NCBI GenBank assembly: GCA_024699855.1
Contig: JAMPIQ010000001.1
Coordinates: forward strand, 14,260,001 to 14,324,000
DNA length: 64,000 nt
Reading direction: 5' to 3'
DNA from: Aphelenchoides besseyi
Lineage: Eukaryota > Nematoda > Chromadorea > Rhabditida > Aphelenchoididae
Under the pieces are notes generated by a model. The model made no database searches. It was given only the letters and a program-made list of their open reading frames with translations, and was not told the origin of the DNA. This document shows positions 21,259 through 32,201 of the stretch, piece by piece; positions within the stretch are counted from its first letter, which is position 1, and every line of letters begins with the position of its first letter. The translations under genes were made by a program, and so were the position numbers.

Positions 21259-22806
21259 TTACGAAGCGTTGAGTTTGCTCAACAATCGTCGGCGTTGAAG
21301 AGCTCGTTTCGCTCTGTGAGTCATGTAACGATAACGAAGACAACACTGTTGGCTGGCACATTGCACGTAACCTAAATCCATCAATTATGTTAGATTAGTC
21401 GATGAAAACAACCTGGAGGACATTGACAGTTGTTAGCTTGGCAGGGCATCATCTGTGGGCATCCGCTTCCGGATTGTGGATTGGCGCATTGGATTGTGAT
21501 CGATTGAAGAGTCAAACCTTGTTGGTTGTTTTGTCCGCAGCACGGATCTTGTTGAACTAAACGGAATGAGTTTATGTTCGGCCAATTTCTAATGGTCCCT
21601 CATTTAAAAGTTCTTCGCTTAATGGTCTTAAAATCTCGACTACTTCTCATCATTTGAATCCCAATTTTGCTGTTAATATTTTGAGAGTTAGATTCACAGC
21701 ACTGTCGGATTAAAATGAACGCTTTTTACTTACCAGGTGTACAGACACAAGCAGGTTGGGTGTTCTGGTTACTGCAGCACGGATCCTGTTGAATGGGAGT
21801 GCATTGACAAGCCGGTTGCTGCAGTTGAGGTTGCATTTGGTTTTGATTGCAACAGGGATCTTGTTGAACCGGAGTGCAGACGCAAGCCGGCTGTTGCATT
21901 TGCTGTATTTGGTTATTTTGGTTGCAACAGGGATCTTGTTGGACTGAAATAATAAGCAAAGTTATTAATTGAATGCTTAGAGCGTAGATTAAAAACAATA
22001 ACACATGTTTGAAATCGTGTGTGAGCAAAAAAGACATACGCTTGTTATCAACGATTAGTCGTTTATGAAAGTTGAACAGACGAGCAGAGAAAGTTGGTTA
22101 GATTTGAGATTTTGACATTTGATTTGCTTTTCTTCCCCGCCCATCACCAGTTTGTAACTCAATTTTCTTTTGCCTATCGCAGCATATTTGCTTACCGGGT
22201 ATGCATTGGCATTGAGATTGTTGGTTGTTTTGCGGACAGCACGGGTTCTGTTGTTGAACGGGTATACATTGGCATTTAGGTGGACAGCAGGGATCGGATT
22301 GAACTGGAACACACATACACTGTGGTTGATTGTTCACTTGGCATTGTTGGCACGGATTGCTTTGTTGTTGGCAGGGATCACAACAGGGATTTTGTTGTTG
22401 TTGAGGTTTCAATTGGGCTTGAATGGTTACTTGAAGACAGCCGCCATTTCCTTGGTCTTGTTGACAGCAACATGGATCTTGAGCTGGTTGGACTAAAAAA
22501 TTGGGTTTCAACGAATTGTTTCCTTCGAAACTTACTTGGAACACACACACAAGTCGGTGGAGGCGGACAGCAGGGATCTTGAGCTTGAACCGGAACACAC
22601 ATGCATTTTGGCTGTTGGATCGGTTGACAACAACATTGTTGAGCACCACCACAGGATTGTCGTTTTGCACGACCAACTGGGCCCTAAAAGTTGAAATAAG
22701 CGAATAGAATCGATCGATTGCATCTTACGGCTAAAATGCCGTTGCTCAAAAGTCCAACTACGATCAAAACTTCAAATGTACTACGACCACAGATTCGCAA
22801 CACCAT
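21259..22806 (-). CDS. Secreted Gln/Cys-rich protein with DPCC modules
   Basis: ATG at 22806; the N-terminus MVLRICGRSTFEVLIVVGLL is a signal peptide, followed in the next exon by GPVGRAKRQS with a furin-type RAKR site. The following exons repeatedly open with VQ and DPCC: VQPAQDPCCCQQDQG, VQSDPCCPPKCQCIPVQQ, VQQDPCCNQNNQIQQ, VQQDPCCNQNQMQPQ and VQQDPCCGQNNQQG, many ending CVCTPG or CQCIPG. The last exon turns basic (CLRYRYMTHRAKRALQRRRL) and stops at 21259-21261. Exons share phase, so exon duplication is the simplest origin. Likely an extracellular disulfide-rich structural protein; function not known. Closest relative in the window is the gene at 17436. Confidence 0.8.
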
Positions 22807-23996
22807 CTCGACTTTTGAGATAAACCGCCTCAGCTTCCAAGAAACAGAATCCAAGCACTAGAATGAAATTTGAATTGAAAAGAGTTACCGTAGAGCAATA
22901 TCGTCGGTTGATATCAAGTGAAATGATCGAATAACACAAAAACACGTACGTAAATAAGAGTGTTACTACACGCGGAACTCGACAGGAAACAGCCGACGAT
23001 TATGATCGAGCAGATAAGTGCAAGTGGTTGATCAGCGGATTTTGAATGCGCAATCTCGGAGGTTTTGGCTTATGAATCGGGACTTAAATACCAAGACAGC
23101 GGACACAAACGATGGATCATGAAGTGCGCGTGTTGTCGAAAAGTCCCAACGATCAGACGAGGCGTGTCCGGAAGTAGCCGTTTAGTTTTTTCTCACTTAT
23201 GTCCGATGACAAATTATGACAACACGTCGGACAATCGAGTAGACGGATGAGTCAAAAAAACAGACGTCCGGTTTACGGACGCACATTCTCGTCTGTTGAG
23301 ATCAATCGCTGCACTTGAGAAGCTGCGTGGAAGATTGCCAATTGCACTTGTTCACGCTCAGAAGTGGACATTTCGGTTTGTTGGTTTATGATTTATGCGG
23401 CCACTTACCGACACGTTTAAACAAACATTGACCACAAGAAGTCAACGTTTCCAAGTACGATGAACATAATCGTAGTTGATGCTAAGGGCAATAGAAGTTG
23501 GAGTGCAATTTGAAAGCAATCAATCTGAGCATTTGGAATCACGGAAACATGTGCTAATCATCCACAGCAGTAAAGATATCAATTGACTCTGTGAATCAGA
23601 TTGATTGTGAATTTAAAGTTTATACCTCAACTCCATGAATTTGGTCGCTTGAGATTTCGGTTTGTTTGCTTTCGATCATAACCGTCGAACTCGAAAGCGT
23701 GTCCACAAGCGCAAATCACTGAAGTGGCCGACGGGTTTCTCGTTTGTGTTTCGATTGCTTGTCCACTTCAGACCCATCAACTGATAATTCAGATTTTATT
23801 TCCGGTTTGGTTTTTGGAAAAAGCCTGGAAATTGACTTCAAAATGCTGAAAGAAATGCACGTTGAAAAGGTCGGGATGCTAAGCAACGAAAAGTCAATGA
23901 AGTTCAATTGTTACGGACGTTTGGTTGTTCAAAACGCTGTCGTAGAAGGGATTCTAATAATACTATCTCAAATTGAAAGTTCGTTTGTCACAAAAA
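22807..23996. other. Intergenic region with one short candidate frame
   Basis: About 1.2 kb between a leftward and a rightward gene. A minus-strand frame at 23273-23371 reads MSTSEREQVQLAIFHAASQV and ends 12 codons later; its composition is protein-like but too short to trust. Nothing else recognised. Confidence 0.25.
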
Positions 23997-25320
23997 ATGA
24001 ACGTTTGTTACTCAACTTCTGCATTTCCGTGGATTCTGATCATCACTGGGATCTTAATTGTGGTCGTGCAAATGATACAAGGTTTGTGGGACTAGTACAA
24101 GCGAGTGTACAAGAATATAGATCACGAAACAAAATTTGGCGCCAAAATTTCGACTGTTCAGTCCGATCAAACAGCCGAAGAGATTTCTCGATTTTTCAAC
24201 AACCAAAACGGAAAGTTTGTGACCTTGTCTTTGTCAAGCTGTGGTGGATTGTGCAACGTTCTCTTTCGGTTTTTTTCAATCTACGGAATCGGACGTTCGA
24301 TTAAACGAGTTCCGTTCATCAACGAACGCGTGCGTTGTTTCCAGCAAATTATGCCCGAGTTGAAGGGCTCACTCCCAAACTTACATTCAGCAATTCGCTT
24401 CATGGTCGGTAGTGTAAACGTTCTTTGTGATTTGGATTGTTTTCAGCGTCCACAACATCAGAAATCAGTATCGTTCGGTTTGAGTTGTTGCAAATACGAC
24501 AACGTTTCCCGACTAAAAGCTTTCAAGAAATTCGACTACTTGGTCGTGAATGGCAATCTGCTACAAGCTTATCAGTACTTCCATCCCTACAAGACAGAAA
24601 TTCGACATTTGATGAAATTTGGTAACGAAGTTCAAACTACTGTTCGACAGATCGCTCAAAAGCTATTTCGGTGAGCCTCCAAGAGATTCATTGTATGTGT
24701 TTTTAGAGACGATACTTCTCACAAATTATGCGTTCATACACGAGTCGGAGATTTCAAGAAACATTTTCTGTTGGAGTCACGACTGAACTTTACGAATCCC
24801 GCAGTTCAATTTGTATTCGAAAAACTGGCGGTTTGTTTGTTGATGTTCGATGTAAAAGAAAGGTTGTCAGGAAGAATACAAAGACGTTTCGATTGTTTTG
24901 TTGGGTCTGGACACCGAGTTCATTGACTCGATCGTCATACCATCGGTTTGTTGTTTTTCAGTGACCTCAAATCTTGTTGTTTAGAACGCGAGATACGTAT
25001 ATAAACCGCAAAATTTGACTCGATATATGGACCTACATTTGGGATCCACGTATTGCGATTCGCTTCTATTGACCGCTAGCGGATCAACGTTTGGTTTTTG
25101 GATCGGATATCTGATGTCCGAAGATAAACAAAATCGTATCTTCTACAACATCGAAACAGCAAAACGTTTGTCGTTCGGCAAAAATGTCTATGACTACGAT
25201 TCTTTTCCTCATAAGTGGAATCGATTGCGTTTGTGGTCCAACGGCTCGATAGCACACGAACCACGATGGCACTTTCAAATCAGAGCCGATGAGCCGGGAA
25301 CGTTGGGTGGAGAAATCTAA
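23997..25320 (+). CDS. GT11 (alpha-1,2-fucosyltransferase-like) enzyme, copy 1
   Basis: Golgi type II membrane glycosyltransferase. ATG 23997 gives a short tail and TM helix (PWILIITGILIVVV). Then GKFVTLSLSSCGGLCNVLFR takes the place of the family G-x-L-G-N-x-x-F-x-x-A opening, LCVHTRVGDFKKHF is the donor-binding motif (canonical H-x-R-R-G-D-Y; here V replaces one Arg), and LTASGSTFGFWIGYL is the C-terminal family motif. Introns of about 32-41 nt, including 24672-24706 and 24831-24872; all joins are in frame when these are removed. The family moves fucose from GDP-fucose to galactose; activity with the altered motif is unproven. Tandem with the gene at 25734. Confidence 0.8.
24684..24790 (+). 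repeat. Conversion tract A in GT11 copy 1 (partner 26556-26662)
   Basis: 107 bases match the corresponding bases of the second GT11 gene with one difference that I can see (C/G at 24716). The match includes the last part of an intron and the exon carrying the HTRVGDF motif, and it stops abruptly on the 3' side. Confidence 0.85.
25030..25164 (+). repeat. Conversion tract B in GT11 copy 1 (partner 26905-27039)
   Basis: 135 bases covering the LTASGSTFGFWIGYL exon appear identical in both GT11 genes, while the bases on both sides differ strongly. Confidence 0.88.
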
Positions 25321-25733
25321 GCGAGTGAACAATTTATGGCTAATGATGAGTAATCTGTGGTTATTCGTATTTTCACATCAACCGAAAATAAGACCCACGG
25401 AAGTTTCGGATTTCTCTCTGGTCGCTCATTTCTGCCACAGTTTTTGTTTTGCGATACGAGAAGTACGAAGGCCTCAATAAAATTATGCACGGGTTATTGA
25501 TGTTCTGTTGCATTTTTAAAATTGTATCCGTCTCAGCCTAAGAATCATTTGAACGCTAAAAAGCGACGTGTGAGAATTCTGGTGGCTATTTTGTCGGCTA
25601 GTTTGTTCACGACTAATTGCCATCGTTGTACGAATTCTGTTGGTAATCTCGGGATAATCGTTGAGAAAATTTACTTTGTTGTGCTTATGCTCGTGGCTTG
25701 ACTTCTGATTTCAGTTGTTTTTCAGCAAATCGA

Positions 25734-27195
25734 ATGGCTAAACTTCGATATAATTTTCGTTTAAACTTCACGACAATTTTTGCTTTTGCATTGATTACTT
25801 TTGCTTTGATTTTGCTGATTGATAAGATTCGCAAAGGTCTGTGCATTCAACTGATGGCTTGAGAGCTTGGTTTCAGGTGCCCAGCTATTTGAAGAACAGG
25901 TATCTAGAGTTAGAGACGAGGACAGAAATCATCTCAACGATCGACCGGTCGTTTTTTCACGTAAACCCGAACAATCGAAAGCGATGTTTTTGAACCAGAC
26001 GGGAAAGTTCGTTACTCTCTCGATGCCCTGGTGTGGAGGACTTTGTAACTTTGTAAGAAGCTTTGAGAAGTATGTAAACTTGATGTTAAGTTGTATCGAT
26101 TTGCGTCGTTGTACGGAATTGCTCGGTCGGTTAATCGAGTTCCATACATCGAAGGTCGAATGGATTGTGTTCGAAAGTCGATGGCTGGTTATGCAGCCGC
26201 AATGCCCAATCTCCATTCACATATCATATTCAAAGTACGCACAATATCCTTTTTGTACTATCGGTCAGTTTATTTAGAACGTAAAACAACCGACCAAAGT
26301 CAACTTTGCAAGTGATTGGTGCAAATATGATGATCCTAAGAAGTTGATCACAATCATGTTAAATGGTATTCAGTGTTTTCAGATTGAAAGAATACTCGAA
26401 TGCAACAAATTTGCGTATCTCTGGTGGTTTCCTTCAATCGTTTAAATTTTTTCATCCATTCAAGCCGGATATTCGCCGACTGTTTGAGTTCGGACCGGGA
26501 GTTCGTAGTTTGGTTGCTGATTATGCAGTGGCACTATTTGGGTTTGTTCAACTGCAGATTCATTGTATGTGTTTTTAGAGACGATAGTTCTCACAAATTA
26601 TGCGTTCATACACGAGTCGGAGATTTCAAGAAACATTTTCTGTTGGAGTCACGACTGAACTTCACTAACTCGGCAATCAAATTTGTTCACAAACAACTTA
26701 GAGTGAATTCGATGATTGAGATTGAACAATGAAGTCATTTCAGAAAACCGTCCCAAAGATGTCGATTGTTTTCATTGGCGCTGACAAAGACTTCAACACT
26801 AAGGTTCGAGTGCCCAAAAAAGTAAGAAGCATCGATAGTTGTTCATATAGTGATTGCAGATCTTTCAACAACGTTACATAATCGATGGATTAAGCGCTTT
26901 TGAAGACCTACATTTGGGATCCACGTATTGCGATTCGCTTCTATTGACCGCTAGCGGATCAACGTTTGGTTTTTGGATCGGATATCTGATGTCCGAAGAT
27001 AAACAAAATCGTATCTTCTACAACATCGAAACAGCAAAAAACAAAGGATTTTGCAAAAACTCCAACGATTACGATACCTTCCTACCGCAATGGAAGCGGG
27101 TGCGAGAACTGAAGAACGGGAGTCTTATACTCGAAAAGCGATGGCACGTGGACATTGAAAGAGCGGAAAAGAAAAGAATAAAAACCTTTGATTAA
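25734..27195 (+). CDS. GT11 (alpha-1,2-fucosyltransferase-like) enzyme, copy 2
   Basis: Tandem paralogue of the preceding gene. ATG 25734 opens MAKLRYNFRLNFTTIFAF with a TM helix, then the exon with GKFVTLSMPWCGGLCN, the spliced LYRFASLYGIARSVNRVPYI, and FHPFKPDIRRLFEFGPGV. LCVHTRVGDF and LTASGSTFGFWIGYL are conserved. Nine or so exons with 35-45 nt introns join in frame throughout; apparent interruptions near 26280-26390 and 26700-26745 are introns. The C-terminus diverges from copy 1 (KRWHVDIERAEKKR). Two segments are nearly identical to copy 1, while the rest is much less similar. Likely Golgi-located and GDP-fucose-dependent by family. Confidence 0.8.
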
Positions 27196-27775
27196 CGATA
27201 TCACAGAACACTTTCCAGCGCCATCGCGTGCTTCCGTTAAGTAAAGACGTGAATTGGCTTTTCAGCGGCCAGCAACCGAAAGTCTCGAATGAAAAGTGAA
27301 CGCAAAACGAGAGAGTGCGAGGCGAACAAAATGAGCGTCGCCAAACGCGATTTTCCCGTCGCCTTTTCGGACGTTGGACGCAAATAAGATGAAACGAGCG
27401 AACTCGCTTCTTCGGTTTTTACCTAGTACTATTAAGGTACGTGGACTTCCTGCGACCATCTTTGATGTGTTCGGGAAAACCGAAATTTTTGGATCGATTC
27501 TCGGGGACGCCGAGAATCTAATTCGATGCTCCGGAATGTTTATCTTAACGTTAACGTCAATCCACAAAACACTTCATTGCAATCAAAGCAACTTCAAGTG
27601 AATAGTTTGTGATCACAAGTGCACCGGGATGATGATTTGATCGAGCAACTGTTATGAGACACGTGAGTGTGTAGATACGGGTCAGACGGTGGGGAGTGTG
27701 TTTGATAAGATACCAAAAATGCTCGTCCACGATAAGAATAAATGAACTGAGCGGTTCATTCGATTTGATTGAAAG
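27196..27775. other. Intergenic region with overlapping open frames
   Basis: Open frames overlap on both strands at 27262-27601, with no family motif or start context that favours either. No repeat or RNA gene seen. Confidence 0.35.
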
Positions 27776-29224
27776 ATGAATTCAGTTTTGAAGACGGAAA
27801 AAATCGGAAGCGGATGGACGAAGTTGACTATCGGCAGTTTATTCGAGATTCTGGAGAAAAAATGTCCGAAGTTTCAGCGCATGATCGCAGATGGAAAACA
27901 AGTACAAAAGGTAGGCAAGCGGTTTGAATTGAGCACTAATCATTAGGTCATAACAAATGCAATTCCACCGGACAACGGCTATATGTCTTTGGTTTTTTGT
28001 TTGGATGTTCATTTTGATCAGACGAACAGTGAAATTCTTTCCTATTGTCTAAAGGAACCGAGGGCTGAGCGGATGACCGAACTTCTAAAGATTGATTTCT
28101 TTCCAATTCTCATTGAAATTCATGGCCGAGAGTGTGATTTCTACGAGAATTTTTCCCAGGTTTCCGGGCTAAAAATCCCACGGGTTCATGCGATTAAACG
28201 ATTGACTTTGGAAGATGAAGTGAGCTCACGATCGAGAAATTAGACATTTGAGGTTTACAGAGAGGCTACTTACTGATGGACTTTGCTGGAAATCGAAGTT
28301 GTCGCACAGTTCCGATTGAACAATCATTGAGTGTTGAGCAAATGATGGAAATTGCTGATCAAGTCGCACGACTTCATGCTTATGTTCTGTTGAGTCCAAT
28401 CAAATGGGATGAAGACAAACGATTTGAATCGGTGAACATCGTTGCATCAGATGAGGAAATGGGCAACGAAGTCTTTGAACGATTACTTGGTCGTTTGAGA
28501 AAGTACACAGACGGTAAGTGAAATAAAGATTACGATCAGTTGTTGTTTAGACGATCTTATGCGCAGAATCGACGGGTTTAGCGGCGTGTTAGATAACCAC
28601 AACGTTTACAATTACGTTGTTTTCGACGCACATCGGGAGTTAGATAAGCGACCTTCTGAAGTTTATTGATATTCTTGCTCCTTTTAGGTCTTCCATCACT
28701 TATTTCGCACGGAGATTTGTGGTAAAAAAACAAAGTTTACAGCACACAATCAGCTTCGTTTTCAGGTCGAATAACGTTCTTTTTGAAACGAATAAAAATG
28801 GAGAAATCACGGATCATATCGGTGGTCTTATCGATTGGCAAGGAGCTAATTTTGGTGAGTTTGTTTCCATAGACTTTTCATTCCTCTTTCAGGGAACCCA
28901 ACTCAAGATCTTGTTCGTGTTATGCTCGTGAATATGGACGCAGAGTTACGACGAAAGAACCATAAGAAGATTCTGGAAGGTTACTTCAACAAATTGGGCG
29001 AACATCTGAAGGGAATGAAAGTGCCGTTCAGTTTGGATCAACTGGAAGCTGCAGCTCAATCGTTTTTTATTTATCAGTTGGCTCTTTTGATGTTCATCAC
29101 GGCCCACAATTTCGAAAACGATTCGATGATTGAACAACGTTCCGTTTACATTGAGCGATTGAGAGCGGGTCTCCAAGATCTCGGACCAATTGTTTCGCAG
29201 TACCTGAGTAAATGGAAAGTGTAA
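27776..29224 (+). CDS. CHK kinase-like protein (EcKinase/DUF1679 type)
   Basis: Small-molecule kinase-like fold related to choline/ecdysteroid kinases. ATG 27776; exons separated by short introns. ATP-binding lobe contains VITNAIPPDNGYMSLVF; the linker has REGYLLMDFAGNRSC; the catalytic loop is SHGDLWSNNVLF (family H-G-D-x-W-x-x-N) and the metal-binding loop is GGLIDWQGANFGNPTQDL (family I-D-x-Q...D). Catalytic Asp and Asn and the DWQ Asp are kept. The C-terminus is helical and ends SKWKV at 29224; AATAAA near 29325. The join between exons around 28660-28690 has no single splice pair that I can fix, so that edge is uncertain. Substrate unknown; in insects and nematodes such genes are linked to detoxification or steroid phosphorylation. 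Confidence 0.85.
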
Positions 29225-29684
29225 ACTCGAAATCGTTCTGTTGGATGAGAGAAGATCGAAAGCCTTTTTAATATTGTAACAAGATTATTTGAAGTTCATT
29301 GTTCTCAACGATTGTATTTCTGAAATAAAAAGTTCTCTTAACATCGTTCAAAGTTCACTAGCAATATCCCAAGAGTTTCAATATTAGCAAAGTAGATCGT
29401 TCTCACTAGCAAGTCCTTTTACATTTTCATTGTGCTTAAAATCTTCGTTCAACTTTGTATCTGACAAGCAAAATTGTATTCACGAGTTAACTTGGCCCAA
29501 ACGTTCTTTCTGTCCGTTTATCTCACAAACATCTCGTGATTCACCTGCTATATTTTCAATAACTTAACTATTAACTTCAAGTTATCAATTCCGAGATTTC
29601 AGCTGCTCGTTGCTAACCGACGCTTTAGAATTGAACTCGATACTTAAACACAAGCATCCAGTATTCCGTTTAGTTGTTCAAGAA
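29225..29684. other. Intergenic region
   Basis: About 460 bases. Contains the AATAAA of the CHK gene. The frame of the next receptor is open upstream of its chosen ATG back to an acceptor-like TTTCAG at about 29603, so a further 5' exon is possible. Confidence 0.4.
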
Positions 29685-31793
29685 ATGTCTGGAAGTTTGT
29701 TCAATTTGGCTCAGCAAATCGAACTGTCGAGTGTGTACGTGATATACACGCCCGTTCTAATCGCTGCGTATATTTGGATTGCTATCTCGTTGTTCAAAAA
29801 AGCTGATTGCAATTTCCTACGTCTGGTCATCTTAAGTTGTCTATCGGTAGGTCTCCAACAAATGATGAGTGCTCGCTGTAGAGCTTGAGCAATCGATTGA
29901 TTCAACAACTTTTCATTTTCTTCTGTTGCGTGTTCTTTTGTCAGTTCATTTGAGTCGGTTGTTCTCAAGAAAATGGCTGATTCGCAGCTTCGTACTCTCG
30001 AATTGAAACCGGATTTCACCTAATTACCACATCAACTCAACGGCAAAGTTGTCGTGAAACGTTCCGAACTGGACGAGAAATCAAACAGTCAAATGATTGA
30101 GATCATCAAAACGGCCATCAACAACGATGTGAGTTTTTCCATTTTCTTCTTGATTGCTTTTGACAGCTTCCACGTAGCCACTACTACAGCAGTTTGGCTG
30201 AGAAGATCAAGTCGCGTGCGGATGAGATGTTCGGTGCGACTTGGTGTTGTATGGTCGGTTCGAACTTTGTACTCAACACGAACACTCAAGAGAAATCCGA
30301 TTACGTTCATTACCGAGTAAGGTCATTGGATTGAGCAGCCAAATGGTGTGTGTCTTCAGATTGGACCTTACATTCACGTGATCGTTTATCGCATTTCAAA
30401 AGTCGAGAAATAGAATCAGTCGAATGAATTGTACTTTGCGTGTTGAATCCAAAAATAAACTTGTTTCTGCTATACTTCAAATACATCTGTTTACCTTTTT
30501 TCTATCACCGATTGATTGCAGGACGTGACTTTGTGTGTGCTGTCGAACTTCTTTTATCGTTGGCCTCGAAATGGAACATTCCACGACTTCGTTTACTCTC
30601 AACTCACTAATGGATTCAGAAGAGATCTGGCAACAGCATTCTATATTTTCAATCATCTTTTCTACGGAATGTTTTTGATCACTTTATTCATGTCCTTCAA
30701 CATCTTCTGCACTTTGGTTTATCGACGAATGTACGCACATGTAAGTTGGACGGAAATTAAGTGATCGAGATTGATGAGTTGTAGTTTTGGAATCGCACGT
30801 TCTACAAGTACGTTCTGGGCTTTTTGATCTTTCCGGTTTGGTTTTGTATACCGCTAATTAGCGCAGATGCTCGTTTTCGTTATGTTCAGTCGGTCAATCA
30901 ATACTTTCTTCTTGTTCGTTCAACTATGAGACAAGTGAGTTTAGAATCCGAACAACTAATAGTCTCTACAGTACATTTTACGTGACACTGCAACGAAGGT
31001 CATCGGACTTGTTTGGACAATCACGATCATTATACTTCTGGTCTCATTGGTCCGTTTGCTTCTACGGTTATGTTTCAAACATGCGACCAAATTGGATATG
31101 GATGAGCTTAGAAATACGATCATTTGTCTCTTCTACACAATGTTTCGTGGACTTTTTCTTGGCTATGAAGTGGGTTTGGATTACGGAACTAAAAGTCACA
31201 GGTGTGCTTAGATTCTGACTTGTTACTTCACGGAACTAAACGATTCTACAGCTGTTTATGCGTTAGGAACTGTATTTCCGATTATAAGCGATCTGATCAC
31301 GTTAACTCCGCCAATCTATCTATTGCTCGTCAGCGTTCAGATTCGTCGTGTCGTTATGCCAACTCGCTTCTTCAAGAAACATCATACCATCGTGAACGCT
31401 GATGCTGAGATTGAAGGAATTCGAAACACCAACAAAATTTGTCCTCTTCCATCTGTTGATCCGATAAAATTTGAGAACATCAATAGCAATCAATTGGACA
31501 TACATGTGGGACGAAATGGCAAATTGAGTCCCATTAACGAGCTAACTGAAGAGCTCCAACCAACTAGTCGATCAAACGCGTCGACTGTTCCTGCTGATAA
31601 AATCGAATATCCAGCTCTACCCTACGGAACCGATTGGACTGATCATTTGAGTCCGGAGAAACGAGCCGAATTGTTCGAAACTACACATGTGAGTTTAATT
31701 GTTGGCGACCAACTCAACCGAATAAGCGATCACAATGACAATTCCGTGAACTCCTCTAGAATACCCTCCGATCCAACTCCTTTTTGTTATTAG
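29685..31793 (+). CDS. Serpentine chemoreceptor, Srg/Srv-like, hosting a nested gene
   Basis: ATG 29685 gives MSGSLFNLAQQIEL and TM1 (VYVIYTPVLIAAYIWIAISL). TM2 is split: LRLVILSCLS at the exon end joins DVTLCVLSNFFYRWP after a 673-nt intron (29848-30520), far larger than other introns here. TM3 is followed by VYRRMYAHFW, then TM4-5, a loop with KHATKLDMDELRNT, TM6, and TM7 with VFPIISDLITLTPPIYLLL, matching Srg/Srv receptors (D/L-x-x-P-x-I-L). A 470-base last exon encodes a long cytoplasmic tail and stops at 31793; AATAAA near 31834. The large second intron contains a complete dynein light chain-like gene on the same strand. Confidence 0.75.
29973..30413 (+). CDS. Dynein light chain LC8-like, nested in a receptor intron
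   Basis: Small motor/hub subunit related to LC8 (DYNLL). Reads MADSQLL, VVKRSELDEKSNSQMIEII, then after a 43-nt intron LPRSHYYSSLAEKIKSRADE, the family core MFGATWCCMVGSNF (LC8: NPTWHCIVGRNFGS), and after a second intron IGPYIHVIVYRISKVEK (LC8: YFYLGQVAILLFKSG). A stop (TAA, about 30021) lies in the first exon if it is read straight through; a GT...AG segment of about 57 nt (29994-30050) removes it and gives an N-terminus of LC8 length, so I take it as an intron. The whole gene lies between 29848 and 30520 on the receptor strand. Divergent LC8; the dimer groove is probably kept, but motor function is not certain. Confidence 0.7.
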
Positions 31794-31920
31794 TAACCAT
31801 TCTATTTCCTTTACTTTGTTTGTTTGTTCGTTTAATAAATTGATGTTCAATTCTTAGCTAATTTGTGATTCTGTTTGAATTATCATAGAATTTAAAGTGA
31901 GATGGAAAACCATCATCGTG

Positions 31921-31968
31921 CACTTTCATTCCATAACCAATGTTTCCTGTAGCCTATCGATAAAAGTC
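31921..31968 (+). promoter_or_regulatory. Shared upstream element, copy 1 (CCAAT plus CGATAAAAG)
   Basis: CTTTCATTCC, then ACCAATGTTT and CGATAAAAG in the same order and spacing as at 33633-33680. It lies about 230 bases before the ATG of the receptor at 32202. Confidence 0.45.
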
Positions 31969-32201
31969 TATACACCGCTGAATATTCCAGACGTCAACAT
32001 AATCCGTATTAGACACGGTACTACATTTACGTTGGATATGCTCAATTCATCGGTTTGTTGTATGAATCGTATCGCTAAACGAACGCAAATTACAATCGAG
32101 GTAGCAAGAACGATTGACGTAACTTCAATGCAAATACAAAATCGATGATAAGATTGACGATGATAAGTGGATGAGAACAAGATGAAGATCATCGTTAGCG
32201 A

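Noticed and set aside
27262..27601. Overlapping plus and minus frames between two genes
   Set aside because: Neither strand has family features; likely chance.
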